A program made the position numbers and the translations under genes. The notes below the pieces were generated by a model. It searched no databases. It saw only the letters and a list, made by a program, of their open reading frames with translations, and was not told the origin of the DNA. Shown here piece by piece: positions 13,611 through 23,907 of a stretch of DNA of 64,000 bases (positions are counted from its first letter, which is position 1; the number at the start of each line of letters is the position of its first letter). Source of the stretch: Phytopythium helicoides (lineage: Eukaryota; Oomycota; Peronosporomycetes; Pythiales; Pythiaceae); assembly GCA_024867545.1 (NCBI GenBank), contig JANFNE010000034.1, forward strand, positions 124,001 through 188,000. Direction: 5' to 3'.

Positions 13611-15803
13611 ATGACCGCCGCCGCCGGCGGCAGCCTGCGGCCGCCCGCGCGCTCGTGGGCCACCGTGGCGTGCGAGAACCCGTCGGCCGCGCCCTGCCAC
13701 CGCTCGCTGCACGTGTGCGCCATCCGCCAGGACGCGCTCTACATCTTTGGCGGTGCGCGAGCGGCAGCTGCTCGGCGCCGCGAACCGTCGCGACTGACCT
13801 CGATGTGGCGCTGCACGCAGGCTACGACGGCTCGAACCGCATCAACGACTTCTACGAGTTCGACTTCAACCGCAAGCAGTGGGCTATCGTGCCAGGCCAT
13901 CGGCGCGGCCCCGAGCCCGCGCGACCGACACGTCGCCGTCGTCTACCGCGACTCATTCTACGTCTTCGCGGGCTTCGACGGCAGCTCGCGCGTGAACGAC
14001 TTCATCGAGTACAACTTCCGTACGCGCAGCTCGTTCGCTGGGTGCGTGCCACTGTGTAATGAGACTAACGCTGGCTTTGCTGCTGCAGTGACGCAGAGAT
14101 GGAGTCCAGTGGTCGTCAACGGAGGGTTGCCTCCTAGTCCTCGTCATAGCCACGCCGCCGTCGTCTATGGCATGTTTTTCTGTACCGAAACGCTCGTACT
14201 AGCCAGTAGAGGCGCTGACCATGATGTGTAGACACGTCCATGTTCTGCTTTGGCGGCTACGACGGCAGCTACCGCAACGACTTCCACGAGTTCAACTTTG
14301 GTAAGATTTATGGATCGACATTTTTTCCCCCCTGCATCACGTCAATCAACTCAAACAAACGTATCGACCAGAATCGGGTGTATGGACTGTCGTCGCTGCC
14401 ACCGGTCGAGTGCCGCGGCCGCGGTGCGCTCCCTCAATGAAGACCGAGCAAGACTCCCACTTCGGCTAAAATCCTTCTTTTGGATGTTTCACATATACCA
14501 CAGGTACCGGTCATCACTAGTGGTTCACAAGCACAGCTGTGTGCTCTTTGGGGGTCACGATGGCTCTCGCCACCTAAACGACGTCCACGTCTTCAATTTC
14601 GGTACGCCGGTATTGTTGAAATACGTTGAGTGTCCTCTGACGGAATTAACATGCTTGAAGATCTTCGCTCGTGGTCAACCTTGGCGACGGAAGGGCCAGC
14701 CCCGATCGCTCGAGACAGCCATGTTGCGGTGATTCACTCAAACTCGATGTACATTTTCGGCGGAAGTACCGGAACAGCTGTCAATGACTTCTACGAACTG
14801 AACTTGGGTTAGTCTACCTCACGGCCGATCTGATCCATTCCCCGCTCATTGCTGACCTCAACCCACTTTTAACGGCACAAACAGATACAAATGCATGGCA
14901 GCAAGTGCAATTCAACGGCCAGCCACCTGGGCAGCGCTTCTGCCACGTTGGGAGTGTGTACGACTCCAATCTCATCGTCTTTGGCGGCTACGATGGCAGC
15001 AACCGCCTGAATGACTTTAAGCAGTTTCGATTCGGGGATGACGAGTTTGAGCTCGACATTCCCGAGAGTACCTTGATCACGGATCTGCGCGCGCTTGTCA
15101 ACACGGAAGTGCTGAGTGACGTCACATTCATCGGTACGCGCTACCCTACGAATGGTGCCGCAGTAGCCACTAATGCGTAGCAATGCTTGCCTGGCACAGT
15201 CGAAGGTATCCCAGTCTACGGCCACAAAATCCTATGCATTCGCTGCAGTTACTTCAAGGCCATGCTGACGGGCGAAGTATGAGTTTTGTGCTGCTGAAAT
15301 TTGCCGACACGTTTGCTGATCACGCTTGCGTTCCTATGCATTTTTAAACTGCCCAGATGATGGAGAGCCGCGCAAGAGAGATCCAGATCACAGACGTTCG
15401 CCGACCAATCTTTATCTCGTTCCTCGAGTACCTGTACAGCGACTGCCTGGACGTCTCTGTCGAGGTCGCGATGGAGCTCTTTGTTGTCGCCGACCGGGTG
15501 GGTTGCTGTCGTGACTTTGACGTTGACATAAAATGTAATTCCTGACGTGTCGCGACCACTCGACAACAGTACGGGGTCGAGCGGCTTAAGCGCATCTGCG
15601 AGAGCAAAATGCTGAGCTCGCTGTGCATCGAGAACGCTGCGAGTATCCTCCACGCAGCCGACCTGCACAACGCGATGGTGCTGCGCGACCAGTGCGTGAC
15701 GTTCATGCTGAGCAACTTCGACGCCGTAACCAAGACGCCGGCTTTCGAGGAGATGGGTCGCACAAACGTAGAGCTCGTGTTCGAGCTGCTCAAGCGTCGT
15801 TAG
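13611..15803 (+). CDS. Kelch-repeat protein with C-terminal BTB domain
   Basis: Probable substrate adaptor of the Kelch/BTB type (cullin-3 ligase adaptors in other eukaryotes; role here inferred). Eleven exons: 13611-13752, 13821-14019, 14089-14169, 14232-14300, 14372-14423, 14504-14601, 14661-14807, 14885-15133, 15200-15276, 15357-15497, 15570-15803. The coding sum is 1489 bp, one more than a multiple of three; the extra base is near 13891 (GTGCCAGG). The corrected protein has 495 residues. Kelch blades show repeated FGGYDGS/FAGFDGS/FGGHDGS motifs, each followed by NDF or NDV and an aromatic strand. The BTB follows ([28 protein letters not shown]). Kelch before BTB reverses the usual animal order. 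Intron 3 (14170-14231) is GC-AG; others show CTGAC or CTAAC branch motifs. Divergent from H2A.Z with about 166 bp between. Confidence 0.9.
14170..14231 (+). other. Non-canonical GC-AG intron in Kelch-BTB gene
   Basis: Splicing after TATG with donor GCATGT and acceptor TGTGTAG joins GTCGTCTATG to ACACGTCCATG, giving [16 protein letters not shown], the expected continuation of a Kelch blade. No GT donor in the vicinity restores this frame, and a CTGAC-like branch (GCTGACC) lies near the 3' end. Confidence 0.8.
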
Positions 15804-15999
15804 GCGAGTGCGTGGGGTTGCATGTGTTGTCCGCTCGAAAAACACGCCTGTGCGGTCCACTTCAACTCGATCTTTGGCATAGATCCGCGTGTTCGGATTG
15901 GCCAAAACACAAATCGCCCAATCGCGCGTCGAGAAGTGGCACATGGGTATCCCAAAGGCTCTTGAGGCGGGTGATCGATCGGCGGCGCCAATCGGCATC

Positions 16000-17525
16000 A
16001 TGGGGGACGCCGAGGCGCTGCAGGAGGCGAGCGACGGCTTCTTCCTGGCCGCCGAGTACGGGCGCTCGGACGTGATCAAGGCGCTGGCGGACCACGGGCG
16101 CTGGGCAGCTGTCGCTGGCGGCCGTGGTGGACGCGGCGACGGGCCGCTCGCCGCTGCACGTGGCGGTGGCCAACGGCAAGACGGACGCGCTGCGCATGCT
16201 GCTGGCTGTGGGCTTCCCGCCAGACGTCGAGAGCTACGGGGGAGATGACAAGGCGGGTAAGCGCCGCAGACGCACGGCGTACGCGCTCGCAAGGGAGCTG
16301 CAGGCCGAGGACCAAGTCATGGTCTTCCACCAATTCCTCATCCAGCAGGTCGCGGGCAACGACGTCGCGGGCGTCGAGCGCATGCTTGCGGCGGGCATCG
16401 ACGTCGGCGTCACGGATGGCGCCTCGCACAGCAGCTTGCTACACTGGGCCGTGTCGTGCCAGGCCGGAGACGTGCTCGCCTACCTGCTTGAGAGGAGCGA
16501 CGTCAAGGACCAAATGCTCGTGAACCGCCGCAATGGAGATGGCGCCACTCCGCTGCACCTCGCAGCGCACGGCAACCAAGCCTGAGTGCGTGCGTATGCT
16601 GCTGGAAGCGGGCACTGACACGCAGATTCGCGGAGAGGCGGGCTTCAGCACCGGCAAAGTCGCTGCGGAGCTTGCGACCTCGCCTCAAGTCCTGGAGCTG
16701 TTCAAGCTGCATGCTACTTCAGGAGGAAGCACTGGTGACGAACAGACCGCCACCAAGACTACCCATTCTGATAAACTTGATGGTGGAGAACTATCACAGG
16801 ACCAACTAGAATCGGTCAACGGGGATGGTGAATTGGTGAGTGCACCCAACTCGAATGGCAAACACGACGGCTCAACTTGTGAGCATGCAGCTCAAGTCAG
16901 CAAACTCTTGTTGCAATTGGAAGAGAAGGATCTTCTCATCAACCAACTCAAAAAGACTATCGAAGATCTTGTTGTCGAAGCACAAGAAATCCAGAAGCTG
17001 GGAGAGGAGCGTGTGATGCTGGAATACGTTCGCAAGCTGCGAGAAGACAAAGCTATTGCCGAACGCCAGCTGGGTGATGCCAACGACTACATTGGCGTAC
17101 AACAGGAGCAGATTGCAGACTTGAAGTCTCAGATCCGGCGGATGTGCGATGTGCAGCAGGTAATAGTTTTGAAATGGTCAACCCGTTCAGCGTGAAACGG
17201 AGGATAACAACTGGATGTCATTCAGGAAGCGCCTCCGCAACCCAACGGCCATGCGGGCACTGAAAAGAACAATGGATTAGTGGATCATTCGAAAGATGCT
17301 CGTTCTGGGCGAGAAGAGGACGAAGACGTGCGCGCGGGTGAGAATCCCGACCAGAGTGCACAGTCACTGAAGCTCGATGCATGGACCCCTCGGTTGCAGC
17401 GTGAGAACAGTGTGGGCGCTAGCAACGGAGAGCCATGGCGTTCAGTGTGGAATGGCTTGTGGCAAGGTACCGATAACTCAAGAGCTGCACACGAGGAGGA
17501 TGGAGAGGTCATCATGACAGTGTAA
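16000..17525 (+). CDS. Ankyrin-repeat protein with C-terminal coiled coil
   Basis: Predicted cytosolic scaffold; no specific function recognised. Exons 16000-17159 and 17226-17525 (intron 17160-17225, GTAATA..CAG). Repeats include DGFFLAAEYGRSDVIKAL, GRSPLHVAVANGKTDALRMLL, HSSLLHWAVSCQAGDVLAYLL and TPLHLAAHGN followed by KPECVRMLLEAG. A coiled coil follows (about 16895-17130: LLLQLEEKDLLINQLKKT to QIADLKSQIRRM), then an acidic polar tail ending EDGEVIMTV. Two one-base insertions are required, near 16095 (CACGGGCGC) and 16577 (GCAACCAAG); with both removed the coding length is 1458 bp, exactly 485 residues plus stop. ATG 16000 (MGDAEALQ) was preferred, but the frame is open upstream to an ATG at 15889. 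Confidence 0.82.
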
Positions 17526-17625
17526 TGGTTATTGGCGATTTACAAGCCAGAACAAGTCCACAGTAAGAGTAATTTGCATTACAATCTAGACACCACCAGT
17601 CTTTGTGTCGATTTGCTGCATCAAG

Positions 17626-19167
17626 TCATCGCTGGTCACATACGGCCGCCAGCAGCTTTTCACGCTTCTTTGGTTGCTTGTACAGAGCGCAATTGTTCGC
17701 GCAACCAACTGCTTGACTCGATATTGTGCCCATTCCTTTTCTACTATCCGAACCCAGTGCGCTTTTGGCACGATTTGAGCAGGAGCACAGTGCTGGCGCA
17801 CCTAGTTGGATCTGAAGCGCGTCAAGAAATCGATTCTGCTCTTTGCGTAGTGGAGTGGGAGTTGGATGCGTGCGGCTGGCAGTTTGCTTGGATCTACAGC
17901 AATAAGGAGCGTATGGCAGTCAAGAAATGAATCATGTAACTTGAAGTATCGAAAATGGAATCATACCTCCACGGTGTTGAAGTCATCGGGACATGACGAT
18001 GAACACGAACTTCTCCACCCGATGATATATCGATACTAATGAATAAAAGTTAGCAATAGCTCACATCTACAGAAAATTCACCTCGCACCTCCGAACATGC
18101 CACGACTTCGGGATCACTTCAGCTTCAGAAGCAAGTGGTGATGCATTACGTCGAGGGTTTGTTTTGGTTGGCACATCTCTGGCAGCCGTGGATTTCCGCT
18201 TCTCGCTGTGTTTACATTCGCCTTTAGCTTTGGCTCTCTCGGCTGCCATGTACTCTCGACGCACTGCGGCAAGTACAGCCGCGCGCTGCGTTATCGTTAC
18301 AAGATTTAGTTCTGGCAATGGTGATAAGGATGTCATTACAATTGCGCAATGCCCACCTGCTGCCGAGGCACAACGTCAACTGCTTGATGATTGCTTGACC
18401 TATGGCTGGTATTTTGTATGTTGCCGTGATGTTTAGGCTCGCTGAGGGAATGCTGCCGCTTAGCTGATTGTAGAAGGAAGTCTCGTGTATGTCCAACTTG
18501 CCGAAGCACCCTCTCGATTTCGCCAAACAAAATGGAATTCTGAGCTCACGGGGTTTGGGGCAGTTAGAAATCCGCGCAAAATATCAATTGGGTAAAAAAA
18601 AACTTGTCAGCCCACCTTGTCCATGACTACTGCTTTCTCTTTTAGCACTGTTGTGGCTGCTGCGTGACAAGATAGGTGGGTGCTTCTCAGTTTGTCGTGC
18701 TGACCTCCATGCTTACTAATGCTGCAGTCAGTTATTACTTGCTGCGCTGGCTGTAATAGCCGCGAACACTTATTGCTAAGCAGCTGAGCTGACTGTGCAG
18801 CCTCCAGCTGTCGCTGTCTTGCTTGGGCTGTCACTCGTTGACAGACACGGTCATGGAAATTGCTCAACTGCTGCGCTCGAAAGTTGGCTTCTAGGGCACG
18901 CTCGATTAGTAGGGTCTCGGTGTCAGCCTCGATGGTGGAGACAGGTTAGATCCAGCGTACATTCCGTCTACAACATTTCCGGCAGCTTACCTGCACATCT
19001 CGCTCGCGCTCGAGCTCGTCTAAGCCTTTGCGTTTAGGACTTACGCAGGCGTCTTGATTGCTATACTCAACATAGGCTTCACGGTAGAGATTGCTGCTTT
19101 GTTTTCCTGGTGACAAGATCCAGGCATCTATAGGTTTTATCGCGCTCTCATTACTCCGCCCAACCAT
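17626..19167 (-). CDS. Coiled-coil protein, weakly CCDC15-like
   Basis: No firm family assignment. Five exons fit with perfect phase: 19167-18991, 18927-18616, 18539-18357, 18285-18089, 17893-17626 (378 residues; introns of 63, 76, 71 and 195 bp, all GT-AG). The N-terminal block NESAIKPIDAWILSPG, followed by a charged helix and a Gln-rich helical stretch (RVTAQARQRQLEAAQSAQLL), resembles by eye the start of the centriolar protein CCDC15. A second helix is RRAAVLAAVRREYMAAERAK-like. The C-terminus is Cys-rich (CSCSN, CANNCALYKQPKKREKLLAAVC). The frame is open upstream of ATG 19167 back to about 19237, so an additional 5' exon is possible. No frameshift is needed. It lies head-to-head with MKS1, about 200 bp apart. 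Confidence 0.65.
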
Positions 19168-19368
19168 CGATCCCAGCTTCCGGCGGCTGATAACGACTGT
19201 AAATGCTCCGCAGTCGAAAAGAAGGCGTTGGTGCTAATTCTGACAGCTGCCTTGAATGTGAAGCGACACCTGCGAGTCGTCGCAAATCAGCATGAAACGA
19301 GTTGCCCTGCCATAACGGTCGTCAAGGGGATTGCCACATAGCCTTCAAAGCTCCATTGTTTCCAGATC

Positions 19369-21087
19369 ATGATCTCAACGCAGCACTACCACACTCAGGA
19401 TCCGATCGAAAACCTTCGCATCCATGTGACGCTGCGAAAGGTGGTGACGACGTGGCTTGATGTAGCAAACAGTGTAACCCTCACTCTCTTGCTGCAACAG
19501 ATAGCGAGTGCCAGCAAAGGAAAGATCGGTAATGCAAGTGACAATCAGGCAGCAAATCTACCAGAGCCAATCCCTGGATCAACATGGACATATTCTTTCC
19601 GTTGGCAAGAAAAATTTGCCAACAATGTCCTGGCATCCTACACCGACAGTGATCTTGCTTTTCCATCACCCCCACGATGGCTAGATGCTACTACATCTAG
19701 CGTCACAACATGCGATATGGTGTCTCCTCATTTGGATGCTGGAATGAGTAACAATCTTCGTGAGGAGAAGCCATCCTTCAGCGGGTTGGCAGCGACGAAT
19801 CGAAGGCGACTTTGGTATCGCTCAGTGCGAGAGGAAGGAACTTCAGTCCGCGTAATGCACATTGGAGCGCAGATTGAGAACGTGGAAAAAGTGTTGCTGG
19901 CAACATTTAGGTACAATGTCAACACAGGTTTACTGCGGGTCACGCCTGGCTTTTCGACTCCTGTGGGTGACACCCAATGCGATCCTGACCGTGTAGCAAA
20001 GGGACCAGCGCTTTCAACGTACCACTTCGTCTCTAAGTATGGGGCACGATACGAGTTTGCGATGGACAATGAGAGCGATTTGCAGCCTCTTGATAGTGAG
20101 GAGCACGAGCGAATTGCCAGAGAGTTGGCTCTACGAGAGCAGCAACGATGTGCAGTTGAGGTTGAGCGATGGCAACGTCAAGATCTTCGATCAACGCTGT
20201 CAAAGTCGCTTGCACCGACACGCCAAAACCAGTCAAAAGATCACTCCATGGTAGTGATGTGTGAGGTGGTAGCTGTCAACAACTGTTTCTCCACTAATCC
20301 GATCGGAGTCGAGTATACTCTGGACATGGCAGATAGAGCGGAAAACGGAACGACGCAGTGGTGTGTGGTGTCCACCAATGCGCCTATGCAAGCAAAAACC
20401 CGGGAAACGCGACACGGCTCTCTACCGTTCGACACTCGATTCACACCACTCTGTGTCCCTCGCAAAGGCATTAGCTCCGACGAAGGATCTGTAGCCGGCT
20501 TCGGGTCGCACTCAGCTTTCCACTTGAAATTTGTGCGAGGAAAACAACTGAATACCAACGAATCCATGGTAGACTCAAATCAAAACGAAGGCGAAGCAAG
20601 CCAAAACATGCTGGCCTTTCACTTCAGGGTTTACTCTCGCGACAAGTGGTATCGAAAGCACCGTGAAGCATTTGGACAACTCCGGCTTCCAAGCTCACCA
20701 GGGTTTCACGAGTGTGAGGTCCCACTATGGCGGACCTATACTGACAATTAGAGAACATCTTGATGAGCTTTTTCCTTGGCATGGATGAGAGCAATCAGGA
20801 TGCATACCCATCCAGTGAGAGAGCATCAGTCTGGAGGATGGAGTACCTCCATGTGGGGTGCCAAATGCGAGTCAACAAACATGACGATGCGCGTCCGACT
20901 CAACATTATGAAGACCTGCGAGCCATATTCGAGCGAAAAATTCCACATTGGACATTGACGCAAGGGATCAGCAAGTATTCAAATTATCAAGCGCAGCGTT
21001 CAAGAGATTTTGCAATCCGTTCGCCTGGAAAACCGCGTTGGTAGAGGCTTGGCGTCTGTGGTGGACCGGTCCATGACCCATCAGTGA
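19369..21087 (+). CDS. MKS1: MKS1-like ciliary transition-zone protein (B9 domain)
   Basis: Transition-zone/basal-body component required for cilia in other eukaryotes. Residues about 11-20 (QDPIENLRIHVTLRKV) match the MKS1 N-terminal signature; WQEKF, MHIGAQ and LLRVTPGF blocks follow in MKS1 order. The C-terminal B9 domain runs from about 20245 (VMCEVVAVNN..VEYTLDM) to FHFRVYSRDKWYRKHREAFGQ, then LPSSPGFHECEVPLWRP. The frame open from 19369 stops at 20751, but an extra base near 20739 (CGGACC) and another near 20770 (CTTTTTCC) restore ILTIREHLDELFLGMDES, matching the C-terminal extension of MKS1. The last segment is uncertain: a frame ending at 21087 (EILQSVRLENRV) best resembles the terminal helix, but joining it needs a further shift or small intron. 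Confidence 0.85.
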
Positions 21088-21183
21088 GGCAAGTGAGTTG
21101 CACACACGCAAAATGAGTCAAACCAACTACTACGTAATGGATTGGTCATTTCAACTCGTAGAAAGTGATGCAGACAGTACTGA

Positions 21184-21837
21184 TTAGTCATCGTCGCTGT
21201 CCAAGTCGTCGAGCGGGTTGCCAGATCGCTTCTTCATGACGCGGAAAAACTCTTCCTCGTTTATGAGCCCGTCGCCGTCGCGGTCAGCCTCGTCGATCAT
21301 CTCCTGCATCTCCTCGTCGGTCAAGTTCTCTCCCAGCTCGGTGCACACGCGTTTGAGATTGCGGAACGAGATCTTGCCCGTGTTGTCGTCGTCGAACAGC
21401 CGGAAGATCTTCATGATCTCCTCCCTCGAGTCGCGTGAGTTCTAGCGGAGGCGAGCCAATAACACGTGAGTTCCTGACATCCTGCATAAAGGTCGAACAT
21501 GTACACGCATCCTACCATCTTGCCGGTCATCATCTCGATGAACTCGTCCAAGTTGATGGTGCCCTGACTCATCCTTGTCGATGTCTGCGATCATCTGGCG
21601 GATCTCGGCCTTCTTGACCTGGAAACCGAGCGCGCGCATAGCGGCCTTAAGCTCACGCACATCAATGGAGCCGCTGCCATCCGTGTCGAACAGGTGGAAC
21701 GCCTCCTTGATCTCTTCCAGGTCCTCGTCATCCAGCGCCTTCTTGACCGGCCGCGGCTTGCGCCTCAGCGCTGCCCGAGACCTCGCGAACGCCGCTGCCG
21801 ACATGCCGCTGCTCGCCTGCATCGCGTCCGTCAGCAA
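21184..21837 (-). CDS. CETN: Centrin (four EF-hand calcium-binding protein)
   Basis: Basal-body/centriole calcium-binding protein. Exons 21837-21516 and 21441-21184 with a 74 bp intron (21442-21515, GTAGGA..TAG). Four EF-hands: [38 protein letters not shown] and [14 protein letters not shown], with the centrin linkers [13 protein letters not shown] and [15 protein letters not shown]. The C-terminus [13 protein letters not shown] is acidic instead of the usual centrin KKTSLY-like end. One extra base is present near 21567 (run of C on the plus strand), inside EF-hand 2; without it the reading frame closes at 192 residues from ATG 21837. Internal ATGs at 21822 and 21804 are alternative starts. 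Convergent with MKS1. Confidence 0.92.
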
Positions 21838-22055
21838 CGAGCTCCATCAGGCCGGCAGTGGTGCCTCGCAGCTCCGTGCCATCGCTCCCTCCACCTCGCG
21901 CTTGACAAGTCGCGTCGCGCAATGCGCTGTCGCCGCTGCGTTGCGACCTTTCATGCTCCAACAGCTCTGTCGCTCTCTCGAGAGAGTGCCGTGATCTTCG
22001 GTCACCTTCGGCAGTTGCAGTGGCGCCACGACATACCTGGAAACGCCATACCGAG

Positions 22056-22958
22056 ATGAAGGCGGCGGCGACGGCGGCGTATGAGACGAGCAAGCACCGG
22101 CTGCTGGTGCTGGGCGGCAGCGGGTTCGTAGGCGGCAACATCCTGCAGCGCGCGGTGCAGAAGGGCATCTGGGCGCGCTCGCTGAGCCCCACGGGCAAGC
22201 CGCAGTGGCGCGACGTGCCCTGGATCCACGACGTCGACTGGCACCAGGGCGACCTCTTCAACGCCGCAGACCTCAGCAGGGCGCTCGAGGGCGTCACGGG
22301 CGTCAGTACGTGCTCCTGCTGCCGCTGCTGCTGCTAATGATGATGATGGCGGGCTGGGGCTGACTGACGGTGGCGCTGCGCAGTCTCGACCGTCGGCGCG
22401 TTCGGCCCGGACGACTTCATGCAGAGAATGTGCGGGGATGCTACGATCGTCGCGGCGCGCGCGGCACAGAAGGCCGGCGTCGAGCGCTTCGTCTTCGTCT
22501 CCAATTCGCGCGTCGGCTCGCACATCCCCAGCTGGGCGCCGCTCTACGGCTACTACAACGGCAAGGAGCGCGCCGAGGCCGCAGTCGCCGCCAGGTCGGG
22601 CTCGCTGCTCGCTACACGGCTGTATTCACGCTGCTGACCACGCTCGATGCTCGCAGGTTCCCGACCACGGGCGTCTCTCTACGCCCGGGCTTCATCTACG
22701 GGTGGCGCCGCGTCAAGAACGTCAGCGTCCCGCTGCAGCTGGTCGGCGCCCCCATCTCGCTGGCAGCGCGCAACCTCGGCGCCGTGTCGTCCGCCATCTC
22801 CTACATCCCGTTCTTCGGGGAGGAGATGCGCGCCGCCATCCCGGTTGGAGCAGTCGCCAAGGCGGCGGTGCTGAGCGCCATCGGCCCGGTGCCCTGGCGC
22901 GACGCTCGACACGACGAGCATGCTCGCGCTGGCCGACTCGTTCCACCACACGCTGTAG
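22056..22958 (+). CDS. Atypical short-chain dehydrogenase/epimerase (COQ11/NDUFA9-like Rossmann protein)
   Basis: NAD(P)-binding oxidoreductase-fold protein; similar proteins are mitochondrial (coenzyme Q or complex I associated), so that location is inferred. Exons 22056-22305, 22384-22594, 22657-22958; introns 22306-22383 (branch CTGACTGAC) and 22595-22656. The nucleotide-binding motif VLGGSGFVGGNIL (GxxGxxG) is at residues 16-30; an SNSRVGS active-site-region strand and YNGKERAE (YxxxK-like) follow, then RPGFIYGWRR and an Ala-rich C-terminus ending LALADSFHHTL. One extra C near 22892 (GTGCCCTGG) is needed to reach the natural stop at 22956-22958; the corrected coding length is 762 bp, 253 residues. 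ATG 22056 was chosen; 22020 is in frame upstream. Confidence 0.82.
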
Positions 22959-23079
22959 AAAACAAATACCACGCCGACCGCAAGACTAGCGCGCCGACTC
23001 TCGTCCACCTTGGACAGTAAGCTTAGCGGAATACTACGCATTGAGATCTAGCTGTCGGCGACGGGCATGTGTCACGATG

Positions 23080-23807
23080 TTACCGTCTGGCCATCGCCTG
23101 CGCTGTGTACTTCATTCCCGTCAGCCCGAGTTTCTGCTTCCTTGCCTCGGCGTCCAGGCGGCGCTGCTCCAGCTCGGTCGAGCGATCTTTCCAGTAGCGC
23201 TGCAGTGCATTGGAAAATGCACGCCTCGCATCAGATGTGCAGGAGGACCGTGCCATGGTTCGACAAAACGCACCTCCTTGTGCTTGTCCTCTTGCCTGGT
23301 GAGCTCATCGGAGTCCGCGGGGTCCGTCTTGCTGCTCGACTCGCCCTTGCTGCACAGCTCGTCCAGCGTCTGCACCCACAGGTCGCGGGTCACCTGCTCC
23401 TCGGCCGAAAGCTCCAGCAGCTTCTGCCCGCTGAGGCTGAGCAGCACGAGCTCGCTGGCGCCTGTCGCCAAGTCCGTTAGAGTCTCGATCTCAAGCCCCC
23501 GCCACGCGCGTTCCGCACCAGAGGGACACGCGCGCGCGACGCGGTAGAGTGGCAGCTCCTCCGTCTTGCCCGGACCGGGCAGCGGCCTCCACAGTAGCCT
23601 GCCCCAGCGTCAGTTGGCGACCATCGACGCCCTCGAGGCCGCGGGAACCCACCGCGTGGCCGCGCCGTTGAGCTGCACGTGCACGCGCTCGGAGCGCCGG
23701 ATGACGCCAAGCAGCGCGCTCTTGCGCGAGAACTCGGCGCCCTCCTTGAGCAGCTCGAGCCGGCGCCGCAGCTCGGCGTCCCCCGCACCGCAGCACAGGT
23801 TGCCCAT
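23080..23807 (-). CDS. Small membrane-anchored protein with dual-acylation N-terminus (PH-like?)
   Basis: Not assigned to a named family. Exons 23807-23653, 23598-23274 and 23199-23080 give exactly 600 bp (199 residues). Introns are 23599-23652 (54 bp, GTGGGT, branch AACTGAC) and 23200-23273 (GTGCGT..CTGCAG). The N-terminus MGNLCCGAG is a textbook N-myristoylation (Gly2) plus palmitoylation (Cys5, Cys6) signal. The body alternates short beta-rich segments (VHVQLNG, LLWRPL, LPLYRVARAC, ELVLLSLSG) and ends in LWVQTLDELC, the arrangement expected of a pleckstrin-homology-like fold with its C-terminal helix; this fold call is inference. A charged helical tail RYWKDRSTELEQRRLDAEAR closes the protein. 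Divergent from the trehalose gene, with about 100 bp between start codons. Confidence 0.75.
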
Positions 23808-23907
23808 CGTGGGGCGAACTGTTGACGCTTCAAGTTTGCGCAAGTTGCGTTTCGAAACCCGCACTTTCCTGCCGACCGCCCACTGAGGACGTCGACAGCG
23901 TCCAGCC

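Noticed and set aside
12819..14231. 470-codon plus-strand open frame
   Set aside because: It runs antisense through H2A.Z and then in a frame that conflicts with the phase-tested Kelch exons.
15249..16292. 347-codon minus-strand open frame
   Set aside because: It is antisense to the BTB exons and the ankyrin start, which have strong domain and phase support; GC-rich DNA favours long shadow frames.
17532..17930. 132-codon plus-strand open frame
   Set aside because: The opposite strand holds the last exon of a five-exon gene with exact phase and a Cys-rich C-terminus; the plus peptide shows no domain.
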